Positions 1-6,724 of a DNA stretch of 12,909 bases are shown one piece after another. The stretch is from HKST-UBA85 sp035654775. Lineage in GTDB: Bacteria; Bacteroidota; Bacteroidia; Flavobacteriales; Flavobacteriaceae. The stretch is from the NCBI GenBank assembly GCA_035654775.1, contig DASRWB010000048.1:1-12909 (forward strand), given 5' to 3'. Every line of letters begins with the position of its first letter. Position 1 is the stretch's first letter. The notes beneath the pieces were generated by a model. It did not search any database. It saw only the letters and a list, made by a program, of their open reading frames with translations, and was not told where the DNA came from. A program made the position numbers and the translations under genes.

Positions 1-75
1 GGGAAAGCCAAGGTCTTTCTCACTAAAGGAGGCCTCCCGTTCTACATCGATAAAACCGGCACTCAAATAGATTAA
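1..75 (+). CDS. WG-repeat protein, C-terminal fragment
   Basis: The first 25 codons of the window are open in frame 1 and end in TAA at 73-75. The visible peptide contains GGLPFYIDKTGTQID, which matches the end of a WG (KWG) repeat: an aromatic-glycine beta-hairpin unit followed by 'IDKTG'. The gene begins outside the window, so its length and any signal peptide are unknown. WG-repeat proteins of Bacteroidota are usually exported and have no defined enzymatic role. A second WG-repeat gene starts 21 nt downstream on the same strand, so the two are probably co-transcribed tandem paralogues. Family assignment is fairly secure; no function can be given. Confidence 0.6.
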   Translation, partial: GKAKVFLTKGGLPFYIDKTGTQID

Positions 76-96
76 CCCTTTTTACACTAAACTAAA

Positions 97-351
97 ATGA
101 ATACAAAAACGATTATTACAACCTGCCTTTTGCTTTTGGGAACAATGGCATTACAGGCACAGGAGTTGAAATATTTTAGAGATAATTTTGGGAAATATGG
201 TTATAAAGACCAAAGCGGAAAAATTATTGTTGAGCCAAAATATGATATGGCTTTTACCTTTATGAATGGTGTTGCGCCCATCAATATAGGAGGTGATGAA
301 AGCCTGATCCGTGTGGGTATTGACAGTCGTGGCGGTAAAAGGGGATTTTAG
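97..351 (+). CDS. Short exported WG-repeat protein, possibly truncated
   Basis: An 84-residue protein. Residues 1-22 form a signal peptide (basic start, hydrophobic core CLLLLGTMAL, cleavage likely after AQA/Q). Residues 31-55 contain one recognisable WG-type unit (GKYGYKDQSGKIIVEPKYD) and residues 57-66 the usual linker (NGVAPINIGG). A second unit seems to begin at the C terminus (GGKRGF), where the normal continuation would be 'ID.TG', but the frame ends in TAG. WG proteins normally carry several repeats, so this is short for the family. No other frame continues the repeat downstream, which argues against a simple frameshift. The stop codon lies at the foot of a hairpin. It may be a decaying tandem copy of the upstream gene or a genuinely small exported protein. 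Confidence 0.6.
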   Translation: MNTKTIITTCLLLLGTMALQAQELKYFRDNFGKYGYKDQSGKIIVEPKYDMAFTFMNGVAPINIGGDESLIRVGIDSRGGKRGF

Positions 352-406
352 CGAGGAGAATATAAGCCTAGCGTCAATAAAAACCGTTCCTCCTCGCCAT
401 TTTTTC
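351..406 (+). terminator. Probable terminator after the WG-repeat genes
   Basis: The arm GCGAGGAG (351-358) pairs with CTCCTCGC (390-397), extended by AA/TT across a one-base bulge. A T-rich run follows at 400-406. The loop is long (about 26 nt), so this is a moderate rather than classic intrinsic terminator. It separates the rightward WG genes from the leftward LRR gene ending at 442. Confidence 0.45.
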
Positions 407-441
407 TTCGGAAAGGGAAGTACTTTATACGTCATTACCCT

Positions 442-2418
442 TTACTCCTTCACCACTTTTTTCACCACACTTCCTTGGGGTGTATTGATTTTGATATAGT
501 ACACGCCTGCGGCCTGTTTAGAAATATCCATTCGGGTCTCATAGGCATCCGTTATATGCAGACGGAGCAAACGACCGGACACATCAAACCACTCGATGGA
601 GCTTATGCGAGCAAGCGAAGAGATGTTCAGGGTTTCTGCTGCGGGGTTGGGGTAAATGCGGACACCTGCACTGCGCTTCGGGTCTTGTGTACTCATTGTG
701 GCTTCAAAGGTGGTGTTGGCCGTATTGGTACCCACCGGGGCGTTGTAATCAAAATAGATGTCTGCCTTGTTCATCACAGTATCGCCTTCCTGGAGGTTGT
801 CCAGGGTTTTTACTGCCAGGAGGATGTTGCCATGTCCACCCGAATCCAGCACAATGTCCTGAAAGAAAAACTCGGCTACATTTCCGGTCAATCGGGCTTC
901 CATCTCGTGGGAGGCATTCAACATCAGAGTGCTCGCGGCTTCATACTGCTGTTCGTCAAGTTCCATTGCTATCACTACATTTTGAGCCGGGAAGTTTCCG
1001 GTGTTTTCAAAGCGGATGCGGTAGTGCAATTGTTCGCCTATTTGATCAGGGGTTTCGCTGTCGCCTTCCAGACAAAGGATGTCGTTGGGGTCAAAAGCCC
1101 CTACTACGGTTTGGTGCAGGGTATAGGTATTGTCGTTTGGGTATTCGTCGCCGGTTTCGGGTTGCACTACGGCGCCATAGACCAATACATCGTCAATATT
1201 GACCGGAAAATCGGGGTCGGTTGGGGTATTGACCTGCAGGGTAAGCTCGATACTGCGTTCTTCAAAAGGAAGAAGGTTGGTAAAATCCCACGAAACGACT
1301 CCGGGTGATTGGTTATCGGGTGTTTCGGTAGCCGAGACAAAGTCTACAAACTGGTCTTGGTAATAAAAGTTGACACCGCTGGTTTGTGACATCACTTGAT
1401 TGCCTTTGTTTCGGTATACGATTTTGTAGGTGGCCTGAAAACCGGGGCGTGCGGGCAGCAAGGGTGCTACCACGACTTCGAGGTCGGGATGTACGCCGGC
1501 GGGTGTGATGCAGAAATCTACTTGTTCCACACTGTTGTTTACCTGCGGAAAAGAGGCTGCGGCGGAAACCGGGGTCACGGTAAAAAAGGCCATGTTTTCA
1601 AAATAAGGGGTAAGGGTAAAGCTTCCCGCTTGTGTATAAAAGCGGTACGTGCCGTTGCTATCGGTAAAGCTTGCTCCGGTTTCGGTACCGTCGGTAATGT
1701 CGATTCTGATATAAGGTTGTGGTGATTCAGTACCGTCGCATGTGCCGTTGTTATCCACATCAACAAAAAGTTGTCCTGTGATGGTGTTGTAATCGCCTCC
1801 CGGGGTTGCCGTACAATAGGACGACACGTGCTTTCCGGAACCAAAAGTATTTAAAAATTCGTCGATGTCTGCTATTTCAAAAGTGTCGGCACACACGTAA
1901 CAGCCGTCGGGCAGGTTGGCCCACATTTCCATCCAGGTGCCACTGTCGATTTCAGCAAGGTTAAACGCACTTCCGTTTTTCACATTGACAAAAGTAAGGG
2001 GGTTGTTGAGCGCCCACAGAAATTCCAGATTGGGGTTCTCAGACAAATCCAATTCGGTAAGGTTATTGAAAGAACAGGTCAGGTCTTGTAGGGCAGTAAG
2101 TGCAGCAAGCTCCAGCACACTGAGGTTGTTTTGGTCGCACTTTAAACTTGTAAGGTTTATAAAGGCTTCTATACCGGTAAGACTGTTTATCCCGGCGTTA
2201 ATTACATCCAGCGCATAAACGGTTTGGGCTTCACTCAGTTGAATTTCGCTATCCCCATTGACATCAATACCTATTGCTGTTCCGTTTTGGTCTTTGGCCA
2301 CGTTGTTTTCGGTGGTAGCCGAAAGCAATTTGTTTTTAAAGGCAGCATCGGGTATAACGACAGTTTGCGTATATGCCGCGCTGCACAATAAAAGAAAAAG
2401 AAGGAAGAGTGGTTTCAT
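442..2418 (-). CDS. Secreted leucine-rich-repeat protein with T9SS sorting domain
   Basis: A 658-residue surface or secreted protein. The start chosen is the ATG at 2418, which gives a clean signal peptide (MKPLFLLFLLLCSAAYTQ); the longer frame to 2511 adds 31 residues that do not look like a leader. Domains in order: residues 22-80 an 'IPDAAFKNKLL...DVNGDSEIQLSEA' segment typical of the N-cap of secreted Bacteroidota LRR proteins; about 80-145 LRR units (NLTSLKCDQNNLSVLEL, LQDLTCSFNNLTELDLSENPNL); about 213-275 an Ig-like SdrD/CarboxypepD-type domain with a Ca-binding-like DVDNNGTCDGTE; about 310-435 a DUF11-like beta domain; about 442-572 a DUF7619-type domain (FDPNDILCLEG, LHYRIRFENTG, NKADIYFDYNAPVGTNT); about 585-658 a T9SS type A sorting tail (VRIYPNPA...GVYYIKI...VKKVVKE). 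It should be exported by Sec, then T9SS. The role is probably adhesion or surface interaction; the ligand is unknown. It follows the response regulator gene after about 100 nt with its own promoter-like signals. Confidence 0.9.
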   Translation of the reverse strand: MKPLFLLFLLLCSAAYTQTVVIPDAAFKNKLLSATTENNVAKDQNGTAIGIDVNGDSEIQLSEAQTVYALDVINAGINSLTGIEAFINLTSLKCDQNNLSVLELAALTALQDLTCSFNNLTELDLSENPNLEFLWALNNPLTFVNVKNGSAFNLAEIDSGTWMEMWANLPDGCYVCADTFEIADIDEFLNTFGSGKHVSSYCTATPGGDYNTITGQLFVDVDNNGTCDGTESPQPYIRIDITDGTETGASFTDSNGTYRFYTQAGSFTLTPYFENMAFFTVTPVSAAASFPQVNNSVEQVDFCITPAGVHPDLEVVVAPLLPARPGFQATYKIVYRNKGNQVMSQTSGVNFYYQDQFVDFVSATETPDNQSPGVVSWDFTNLLPFEERSIELTLQVNTPTDPDFPVNIDDVLVYGAVVQPETGDEYPNDNTYTLHQTVVGAFDPNDILCLEGDSETPDQIGEQLHYRIRFENTGNFPAQNVVIAMELDEQQYEAASTLMLNASHEMEARLTGNVAEFFFQDIVLDSGGHGNILLAVKTLDNLQEGDTVMNKADIYFDYNAPVGTNTANTTFEATMSTQDPKRSAGVRIYPNPAAETLNISSLARISSIEWFDVSGRLLRLHITDAYETRMDISKQAAGVYYIKINTPQGSVVKKVVKE

Positions 2419-2452
2419 AATAGCGGGTTTTCTGTATTTTATTCTGTTTACG

Positions 2453-2460
2453 TAAAAGTA
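2453..2460 (-). promoter_or_regulatory. Candidate -7 box of the LRR/T9SS gene
   Basis: On the minus strand the sequence is TACTTTTA, one base off the Bacteroidota consensus TAnnTTTG. It lies 34 nt upstream of the ATG. It sits 29 nt downstream of the phased repeat at 2490-2521, nearly the same geometry as the kinase promoter (28 nt), which is the main reason for choosing it. Confidence 0.4.
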
Positions 2461-2489
2461 CATGTAACTATTCGTTTTATTAGGGTATA

Positions 2490-2521
2490 ATGAGTATATG
2501 AGGTGTTTCAATTAGAATTTG
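2490..2521 (-). promoter_or_regulatory. Phased 11-bp direct repeat upstream of the LRR gene (candidate LytTR site)
   Basis: Reading the minus strand, CAAATTCTAAT (2521-2511) is followed exactly 21 bp later by CATATACTCAT (2500-2490), which matches it at 8 of 11 positions. The first copy is identical to both copies upstream of the kinase gene and has the same orientation relative to the gene. A 21-bp period places both halves on one face of the helix, as in known LytTR-family sites such as those of AgrA. Binding by the neighbouring LytTR regulator is inference. Confidence 0.5.
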
Positions 2522-2522
2522 C

Positions 2523-3299
2523 TTAGATGGTTTTTAAAATTTCCTGCAGGCGCTCTTTTTTGCGTTGCGAAATGGGCAAATGACTGCCGTCGGCCATCAC
2601 TACATATCCACCGTCTTTACGGATGTAGGATTTTAAATAGGCCAGATTAATCAGGTGTGATTGATGAATGCGTTCAAAACCCTGGCTGCTTAACAGTTCT
2701 TCATATTCCTTGAGTGTTTTCGAAATGAGCAAACGCTTTCCGTTCACAAAATAAAACTGAGTGTAGTTGTCTTCCGATTCACAGCGTAGAATTTCGTTGA
2801 TATTAAACAAGTGAATGCCTTCGGCCGTAGAAAGGGCAATACGTTTAAACGTGTTGGTTTTTTTTCGGATGTTTTCCAGCAGCAATTCGATGTGTTCAAA
2901 GCTTTCGTTTTTTTGTAAGGTTTGGTGAATTTTTTCCACCACTTTTTGGAGCTCCTCGGGGTCTACGGGCTTGAGCAAAAAATCCAGTGCACTAAAGCGA
3001 AAGGCTTTAATGGCATACTGTTCGTGAGCTGTGATGAACACCACCTGAAACGTAATTTTGCCCTGAAGCGCCGTTAGTTTTTCAAGAATGTCAAAGCCGG
3101 TGCCTTCTGCCAATTGAATGTCTAAAAACGCGACCTGCGGTTGTTGTCGGCTAATAACCGTTATGGCATCGTCCACATTTTCGGCTTCACCAACGATTTC
3201 AAAATGAGAGGCGTAGAGCGCCAACATGGCTTTCATTCCCTTACGCAAATGGGCATCGTCATCGACCAGTACAGCTGTTATGTGTTGTGGGTTTTTCAA
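2523..3299 (-). CDS. LytTR-family response regulator (REC + LytTR)
   Basis: A 258-residue two-component regulator. Residues 7-125 form a receiver domain: acidic pocket DDD (13-15), phospho-acceptor Asp60 in VAFLDIQL, Thr90 in VVFITAHE, and Lys110 in DFLLKPVD. Residues about 152-256 form a LytTR DNA-binding domain (RIALSTAEGIHLFNINEILRCESEDNYT, ERIHQSHLINLAYL, LPISQRKK). No ATG lies between the kinase stop codon and the receiver domain. I use the TTG at 3297-3299, 10 nt after the kinase stop, which places the first beta-strand (ITAVLVDDD) normally; the ATG at 3401 would translate kinase coding sequence in another frame. It is almost certainly co-translated with the kinase. It probably binds the phased repeats upstream of the kinase and LRR genes. 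Confidence 0.88.
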   Translation of the reverse strand: MKNPQHITAVLVDDDAHLRKGMKAMLALYASHFEIVGEAENVDDAITVISRQQPQVAFLDIQLAEGTGFDILEKLTALQGKITFQVVFITAHEQYAIKAFRFSALDFLLKPVDPEELQKVVEKIHQTLQKNESFEHIELLLENIRKKTNTFKRIALSTAEGIHLFNINEILRCESEDNYTQFYFVNGKRLLISKTLKEYEELLSSQGFERIHQSHLINLAYLKSYIRKDGGYVVMADGSHLPISQRKKERLQEILKTI

Positions 3300-3309
3300 G
3301 GATATAAAA

Positions 3310-5271
3310 TTACGTATTTGTTTTGGTATCGTATTGCAGTGGCAATTCCAGCAAAACGCGAGTGCCGGTAGCAGCGCCTTTTTGGTCCGTGATTTCTTCA
3401 ATGCTTAAACGCGACGTTTTGGTGGTTGAACTGGCTATCATTTTTAAGCGGTTTTGAATGATGTCCAGTGCCATAGATTTATGTACGGACACCGAATGCT
3501 CCTTTTGTTTTTTTGAGGTGACATAGCCTACCCCATTGTCGGTTACCGTACACAGCAGGTGGTTGTTTTTAATTGCAAAATCGACCGACAAGCTGCCGCG
3601 TTCTTTTTTAGGAATCAAGCCGTGCATGATGGCGTTTTCTACAAGCGGTTGTATCAATAAAGGCGGCAGTGCCACATCGTCTTCAATTTGCGGGTCTTTG
3701 TGTATTAAAAAATCAAAGGCATTGTGGAAGCGCAATTGTTCCAGCTCGAGGTAATTTCGTAAGGCTTCAATTTCTTTGTCCACGGGAATGAGTGATTCTT
3801 TGGAATACTCAAGGGTGAGCCGCATTAATTTTGAAAACTTTGCGAGGTACTTTATGGCGGCATCGTTGCCGTTTTGAACGATAAAGCTTGAAATGGACCC
3901 GAGGCAATTGAACACAAAATGGGGATTCATTTGCAGGTGTAAGGCTTTTTGTTCGTATTCGGCGAGGTTTTTTTGGAGGGTTAGTGTTTTTTTGAGTTGG
4001 TTGCGGTTGTAGAACAAAAAGCCAAGTCCGCCTCCCAAAGCGATAATCAAAGCTCCAAAGATGAGTTGCTGTTGGTGTCTTTTGGATTGTTCCGCCAGCA
4101 ATACTTCCTGCTGCTGTTGTTGTTCTTTGTAGAGTGCTTCTTTTTTTTCAAATTCAAAATCCATTTCAGCCTGCACGGTTTTGCGAATGTTTTGATAGCT
4201 GATAAGACTGTCTTTATAGCGTTCGAAGCCTCTACTGTGATGTAGCGCCTTCTTGTAATCGCCGGCTTGTTCGTAAATATCCCGCAGTTGCTTTTCAGAC
4301 CATACCAGCATTTCTAAGGTGGCTATCTCCTGAGCCAAGGCCCGGGCTTTTAAGGTAGCGGCTATGGCTTCCGGAATGTTTTTTTGTGCGGCGTAAAAAC
4401 GGCCTATATAGTAATAGGTGTCTGAAAGGCCAAACCTGTCGTTGATTTCTTCAAAATACTTTACGGCCGTTGCCCACGACTGTAAGGCTTTAGCATTTTC
4501 CTTTTTCTGCCAGTAATAGTTTCCCAGGTTGTTGTAAAGTTCGCCCAGACCTCTGCTGTTGGGATATTTTTCAAACTGTTGTATGGCAAGGTCATAATAG
4601 TCTTTGGCTTTATCTAATTGGTTTTCTGTCAGGTAACTGTTTCCAATATTAGTTGCCGTAGTTGCGATAGTAGGATCGTTGAGCTCCTCTTGTAATTCAT
4701 AGGCTTTTATAAAATAGTGCAGGGCTTTAAATTGGTCTTTTTGCGCTTTATACACAATTCCAATATTGTTATACACCCGTGCCAGTCTTTGCTTGTCCTG
4801 TCCGTTTTCATAAATTCGCAAAGCTTTCAGGTGATACTGCAAGGCTTTGTTGTAGCTGCTTTGCTCAGAAAACACAATCCCTATACTTCCATATACCCTT
4901 GCCAGCTGTTCTTTATATTGTATTTCTGAGGCCGATTCAAACACTTCTTTTGCCAGACGAAATTGCTCCAGCGCCTCGGGATATCTGCCGGTAATGATGT
5001 TGTAGTTTCCCAAATGGATGCGGGCGGTGCCTTCGGCTTCCGTAAAATTGATTTTTTTAGAGAGTATTAAGGCTTCCTGAGCATATTTGTAAGATGTATC
5101 CGGGGTTTTAGACACATACAGCCCTGCCAAAGTATTGAGCGTGCGAGCTTTTTCTACATCATTTAGGTGTTGACTAAGTAGTGCTTGCAGACTGTCGATT
5201 TGTTGTTGCTGTGAAAATACGGTTCCGGTATACAGTACAAAAAAGGTCAAAATCCGGATGGTAATTTTCAT
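3310..5271 (-). CDS. TPR-containing LytS/YehU-type sensor histidine kinase
   Basis: A 653-residue kinase with a signal peptide (residues 1-20, ending VFSQ). About six to seven TPR units span residues 40-350 in the periplasm, for example GRYPEALEQF, SYNKALQYHLKALRIYE and QFKALHYFIKAYEL. A coiled stretch follows (370-402, with a Gln run), then one membrane segment (403-421). The cytoplasmic His_kinase domain has His451 in LHLQMNPHFVFN. The ATPase has an N box at 544-551 (VENAIMHG) and a G box DNGVGY at 578-583. The TPR domain presumably senses a periplasmic or envelope ligand or partner protein; the signal is unknown. It phosphorylates the LytTR regulator encoded 10 nt downstream. Its promoter (-7 box 5297-5304) and phased repeats (5333-5364) suggest autoregulation. 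Confidence 0.92.
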   Translation of the reverse strand: MKITIRILTFFVLYTGTVFSQQQQIDSLQALLSQHLNDVEKARTLNTLAGLYVSKTPDTSYKYAQEALILSKKINFTEAEGTARIHLGNYNIITGRYPEALEQFRLAKEVFESASEIQYKEQLARVYGSIGIVFSEQSSYNKALQYHLKALRIYENGQDKQRLARVYNNIGIVYKAQKDQFKALHYFIKAYELQEELNDPTIATTATNIGNSYLTENQLDKAKDYYDLAIQQFEKYPNSRGLGELYNNLGNYYWQKKENAKALQSWATAVKYFEEINDRFGLSDTYYYIGRFYAAQKNIPEAIAATLKARALAQEIATLEMLVWSEKQLRDIYEQAGDYKKALHHSRGFERYKDSLISYQNIRKTVQAEMDFEFEKKEALYKEQQQQQEVLLAEQSKRHQQQLIFGALIIALGGGLGFLFYNRNQLKKTLTLQKNLAEYEQKALHLQMNPHFVFNCLGSISSFIVQNGNDAAIKYLAKFSKLMRLTLEYSKESLIPVDKEIEALRNYLELEQLRFHNAFDFLIHKDPQIEDDVALPPLLIQPLVENAIMHGLIPKKERGSLSVDFAIKNNHLLCTVTDNGVGYVTSKKQKEHSVSVHKSMALDIIQNRLKMIASSTTKTSRLSIEEITDQKGAATGTRVLLELPLQYDTKTNT

Positions 5272-5296
5272 TGTTTAGGAATTCAAAAACTTGTGA

Positions 5297-5304
5297 CAAA
5301 TGTA
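5297..5304 (-). promoter_or_regulatory. -7 box of the kinase/regulator operon
   Basis: The minus strand reads TACATTTG, an exact match to TAnnTTTG, 25 nt upstream of the kinase ATG. That predicts a leader of about 20 nt. The -33 region is poor, as expected for a promoter needing an activator bound at the repeats 28 nt upstream. Confidence 0.55.
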
Positions 5305-5332
5305 CTATTTCCTTTGGATGGATGAAGTATAA

Positions 5333-5364
5333 ATTAGAATTTGTAGGGTTTGGATTAGAATTTG
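5333..5364 (-). promoter_or_regulatory. Perfect 11-bp direct repeat, 21-bp period (candidate LytTR site)
   Basis: CAAATTCTAAT occurs twice on the minus strand, at 5364-5354 and 5343-5333, with 10 nt between. The start-to-start distance is 21 bp, two helical turns. The site sits roughly 45-70 nt upstream of the predicted transcription start of the kinase operon, a typical activator position. The same 11-mer recurs upstream of the LRR gene (2511-2521). Confidence 0.6.
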
Positions 5365-5455
5365 ATTCCTCATTTGTAGCCCTTACTGTAAAAAATAAGA
5401 CGCATACCGTATCTCCTTTAGAATTACTCCGTATACCAAGGCTGAGGAGCGATTA

Positions 5456-5476
5456 TTTTGAGGTTTTACCTCGAAA
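5456..5476. other. Small hairpin downstream of the PepSY-TM gene
   Basis: TTTTGAGGT and ACCTCGAAA pair around a TTT loop (GAGGT/ACCTC plus a wobble and three A-T pairs). It lies 26 nt past the PepSY-TM stop codon. No T tract follows on the minus strand, so a terminator call is not justified; it may be a 3' stabilising structure. The rest of 5365-5501 shows nothing recognisable. Confidence 0.3.
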
Positions 5477-5501
5477 TGCAGGGAAGTGTGTGACAGAGAA
5501 T

Positions 5502-6662
5502 TTATACCGATTGATGTACTGTTGAGGTAATGGGATGGCGTTTTTTCTTTTTCTTTTTTCGCCTGCGGCCATACCACATCAGCGTACCGGTAACGGGCAA
5601 ACTGGCGGTGAGCAGGCTTACTAAAAAAGCGATGCTTTTACCGGCTATTCCTCCAATGGAACCGATGTGAATGTCAAAATTCATTCGCAGGATTTTGTCG
5701 GCGAGTTTAGCCTCTTTATACCTCCCGTATATACTTGGGGTACTCAGTTCTTCCAGGGTATTTTGGTCAAAAAAACGGTAATCGGCATTGTAGTATAACC
5801 CCTGGGTATTTGTTATTTCCACATAAATACTTTCGTCTTCGGTTTCGGGGTAGTGCAATTCAAAAGCGATGGCATCAGGGCGTTCTTTCTGCAGTTTGGG
5901 AATTAGTACATCCATAGGTACGGGATGTACTTTTTGGTCAGGCAAGCTTTGGTTATCCGGAATGCTAAAGGCGGTTTCCTTTTGGCCTCCCAGGGTTTTA
6001 TAGACGCCGTATTTCATCCAGTTATAGGCTATTATGGAACCGGTAAGCGCCAGAATAAGGGCAAAGGTACAGGTGTAGAACCCTACGACCGTATGCAGGT
6101 CAAAATTTTTACGTTTCCATCGGGTGGTTTTTTTCCAGTCGAAACGCAGGCGTTGGTTAAGGTTTTTTCGTTTTTTGGGCCACCATAACATAAGCCCTGA
6201 AATGAGGATTAGTATAAAAACAAGTATGGAAATCCTTACCACCTGTTCGCCAATGGCTTTGGGTAGCCACAGGCGCATGTGTCCTTTCAGTACAAAGGCA
6301 AAAAATCCGGAAAGGTGGTCGTCTATCTGAATGACCTCGCCGGAATAGGGGTTAAGGAAAACACTTTGATAAAATTCAGGCTCAGCATCGTAGAATATTA
6401 CTTCAATGGCATCGTCGGGTTTTTTAAATACGGTACCGTGTACGGTATTTTCAGGAAATTGTTTTAACGCCAGTGCTTTCGCTTCCGTGGGGGTAAGCAT
6501 CGGGGTTTCCTTCGGGCTCACTTTTTTATAGTCGTCATACAGGCTTTCTATTTCTTCTTTAAACGCCCAGCAACAACCGGTGATGGCTACAACAAACACT
6601 ACCAAGCCGGTGGTAAGTCCCAATATTTTGTGCAGTTGAAATACCCTTTTTTTAACTGTCAT
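5502..6662 (-). CDS. PepSY-TM family membrane protein, probable ferrisiderophore reductase
   Basis: A 386-residue inner-membrane protein of the PepSY-associated TM family. There are four membrane segments, at about residues 12-34, 142-161, 193-213 and 342-364, with two periplasmic stretches (about 35-140 and 214-335), the first of which contains a PepSY-like unit (LTPTEAKALALKQFP). Histidines near membrane boundaries (His11, His128, His190, His332) sit where this family is thought to bind heme. The C terminus is a very basic tail (RRRKKKKKKRH). Relatives next to siderophore receptors are implicated in reducing Fe(III)-siderophore in the periplasm. Here the gene lies 62 nt downstream of a TonB-dependent siderophore-type receptor on the same strand, supporting that role, although a hairpin lies between them. 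Confidence 0.85.
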   Translation of the reverse strand: MTVKKRVFQLHKILGLTTGLVVFVVAITGCCWAFKEEIESLYDDYKKVSPKETPMLTPTEAKALALKQFPENTVHGTVFKKPDDAIEVIFYDAEPEFYQSVFLNPYSGEVIQIDDHLSGFFAFVLKGHMRLWLPKAIGEQVVRISILVFILILISGLMLWWPKKRKNLNQRLRFDWKKTTRWKRKNFDLHTVVGFYTCTFALILALTGSIIAYNWMKYGVYKTLGGQKETAFSIPDNQSLPDQKVHPVPMDVLIPKLQKERPDAIAFELHYPETEDESIYVEITNTQGLYYNADYRFFDQNTLEELSTPSIYGRYKEAKLADKILRMNFDIHIGSIGGIAGKSIAFLVSLLTASLPVTGTLMWYGRRRKKKKKKRHPITSTVHQSV

Positions 6663-6676
6663 TGTTTTCTTCTTTT

Positions 6677-6711
6677 AAAAGAGCAACGGATTAAAAACCC
6701 GTTACTCTTTT
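6677..6711 (-). terminator. Intercistronic hairpin between receptor and PepSY-TM genes
   Basis: AAAAGAG (6677-6683) pairs with CTCTTTT (6705-6711). After one mismatch, AACGG (6685-6689) pairs with CCGTT (6699-6703), leaving a 9-nt loop. On the minus strand the stem ends in TTTT only. It starts 13 nt after the receptor stop codon and ends 14 nt before the PepSY-TM start codon. It could act as a partial terminator or mRNA-stabilising structure that makes receptor mRNA more abundant than reductase mRNA. Confidence 0.6.
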
Positions 6712-6724
6712 TGACTAAATTTCC

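Noticed and set aside
475..1308. 277-codon open frame on the plus strand
   Set aside because: It is antisense to the C-terminal half of the LRR/T9SS gene, whose domains are clear; the plus-strand product has no recognisable domain.
2419..2511. 31-residue upstream extension of the LRR protein
   Set aside because: It would place the signal peptide internally and covers the predicted promoter and repeat region.
2482..2515. Sigma70-like TTGAAA/TATACC pair upstream of the LRR gene
   Set aside because: Bacteroidota primary sigma factor uses TTTG/TAnnTTTG; the pair overlaps the candidate operator and is probably coincidental.
3300..3401. 34-residue N-terminal extension of the LytTR regulator from the ATG at 3401
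   Set aside because: It overlaps the kinase 3' end in another frame and does not resemble any receiver-domain N terminus.
5271..5525. 84-codon rightward frame between the kinase and PepSY-TM genes
   Set aside because: It covers the kinase promoter, phased repeats and a hairpin, and shows no family resemblance.
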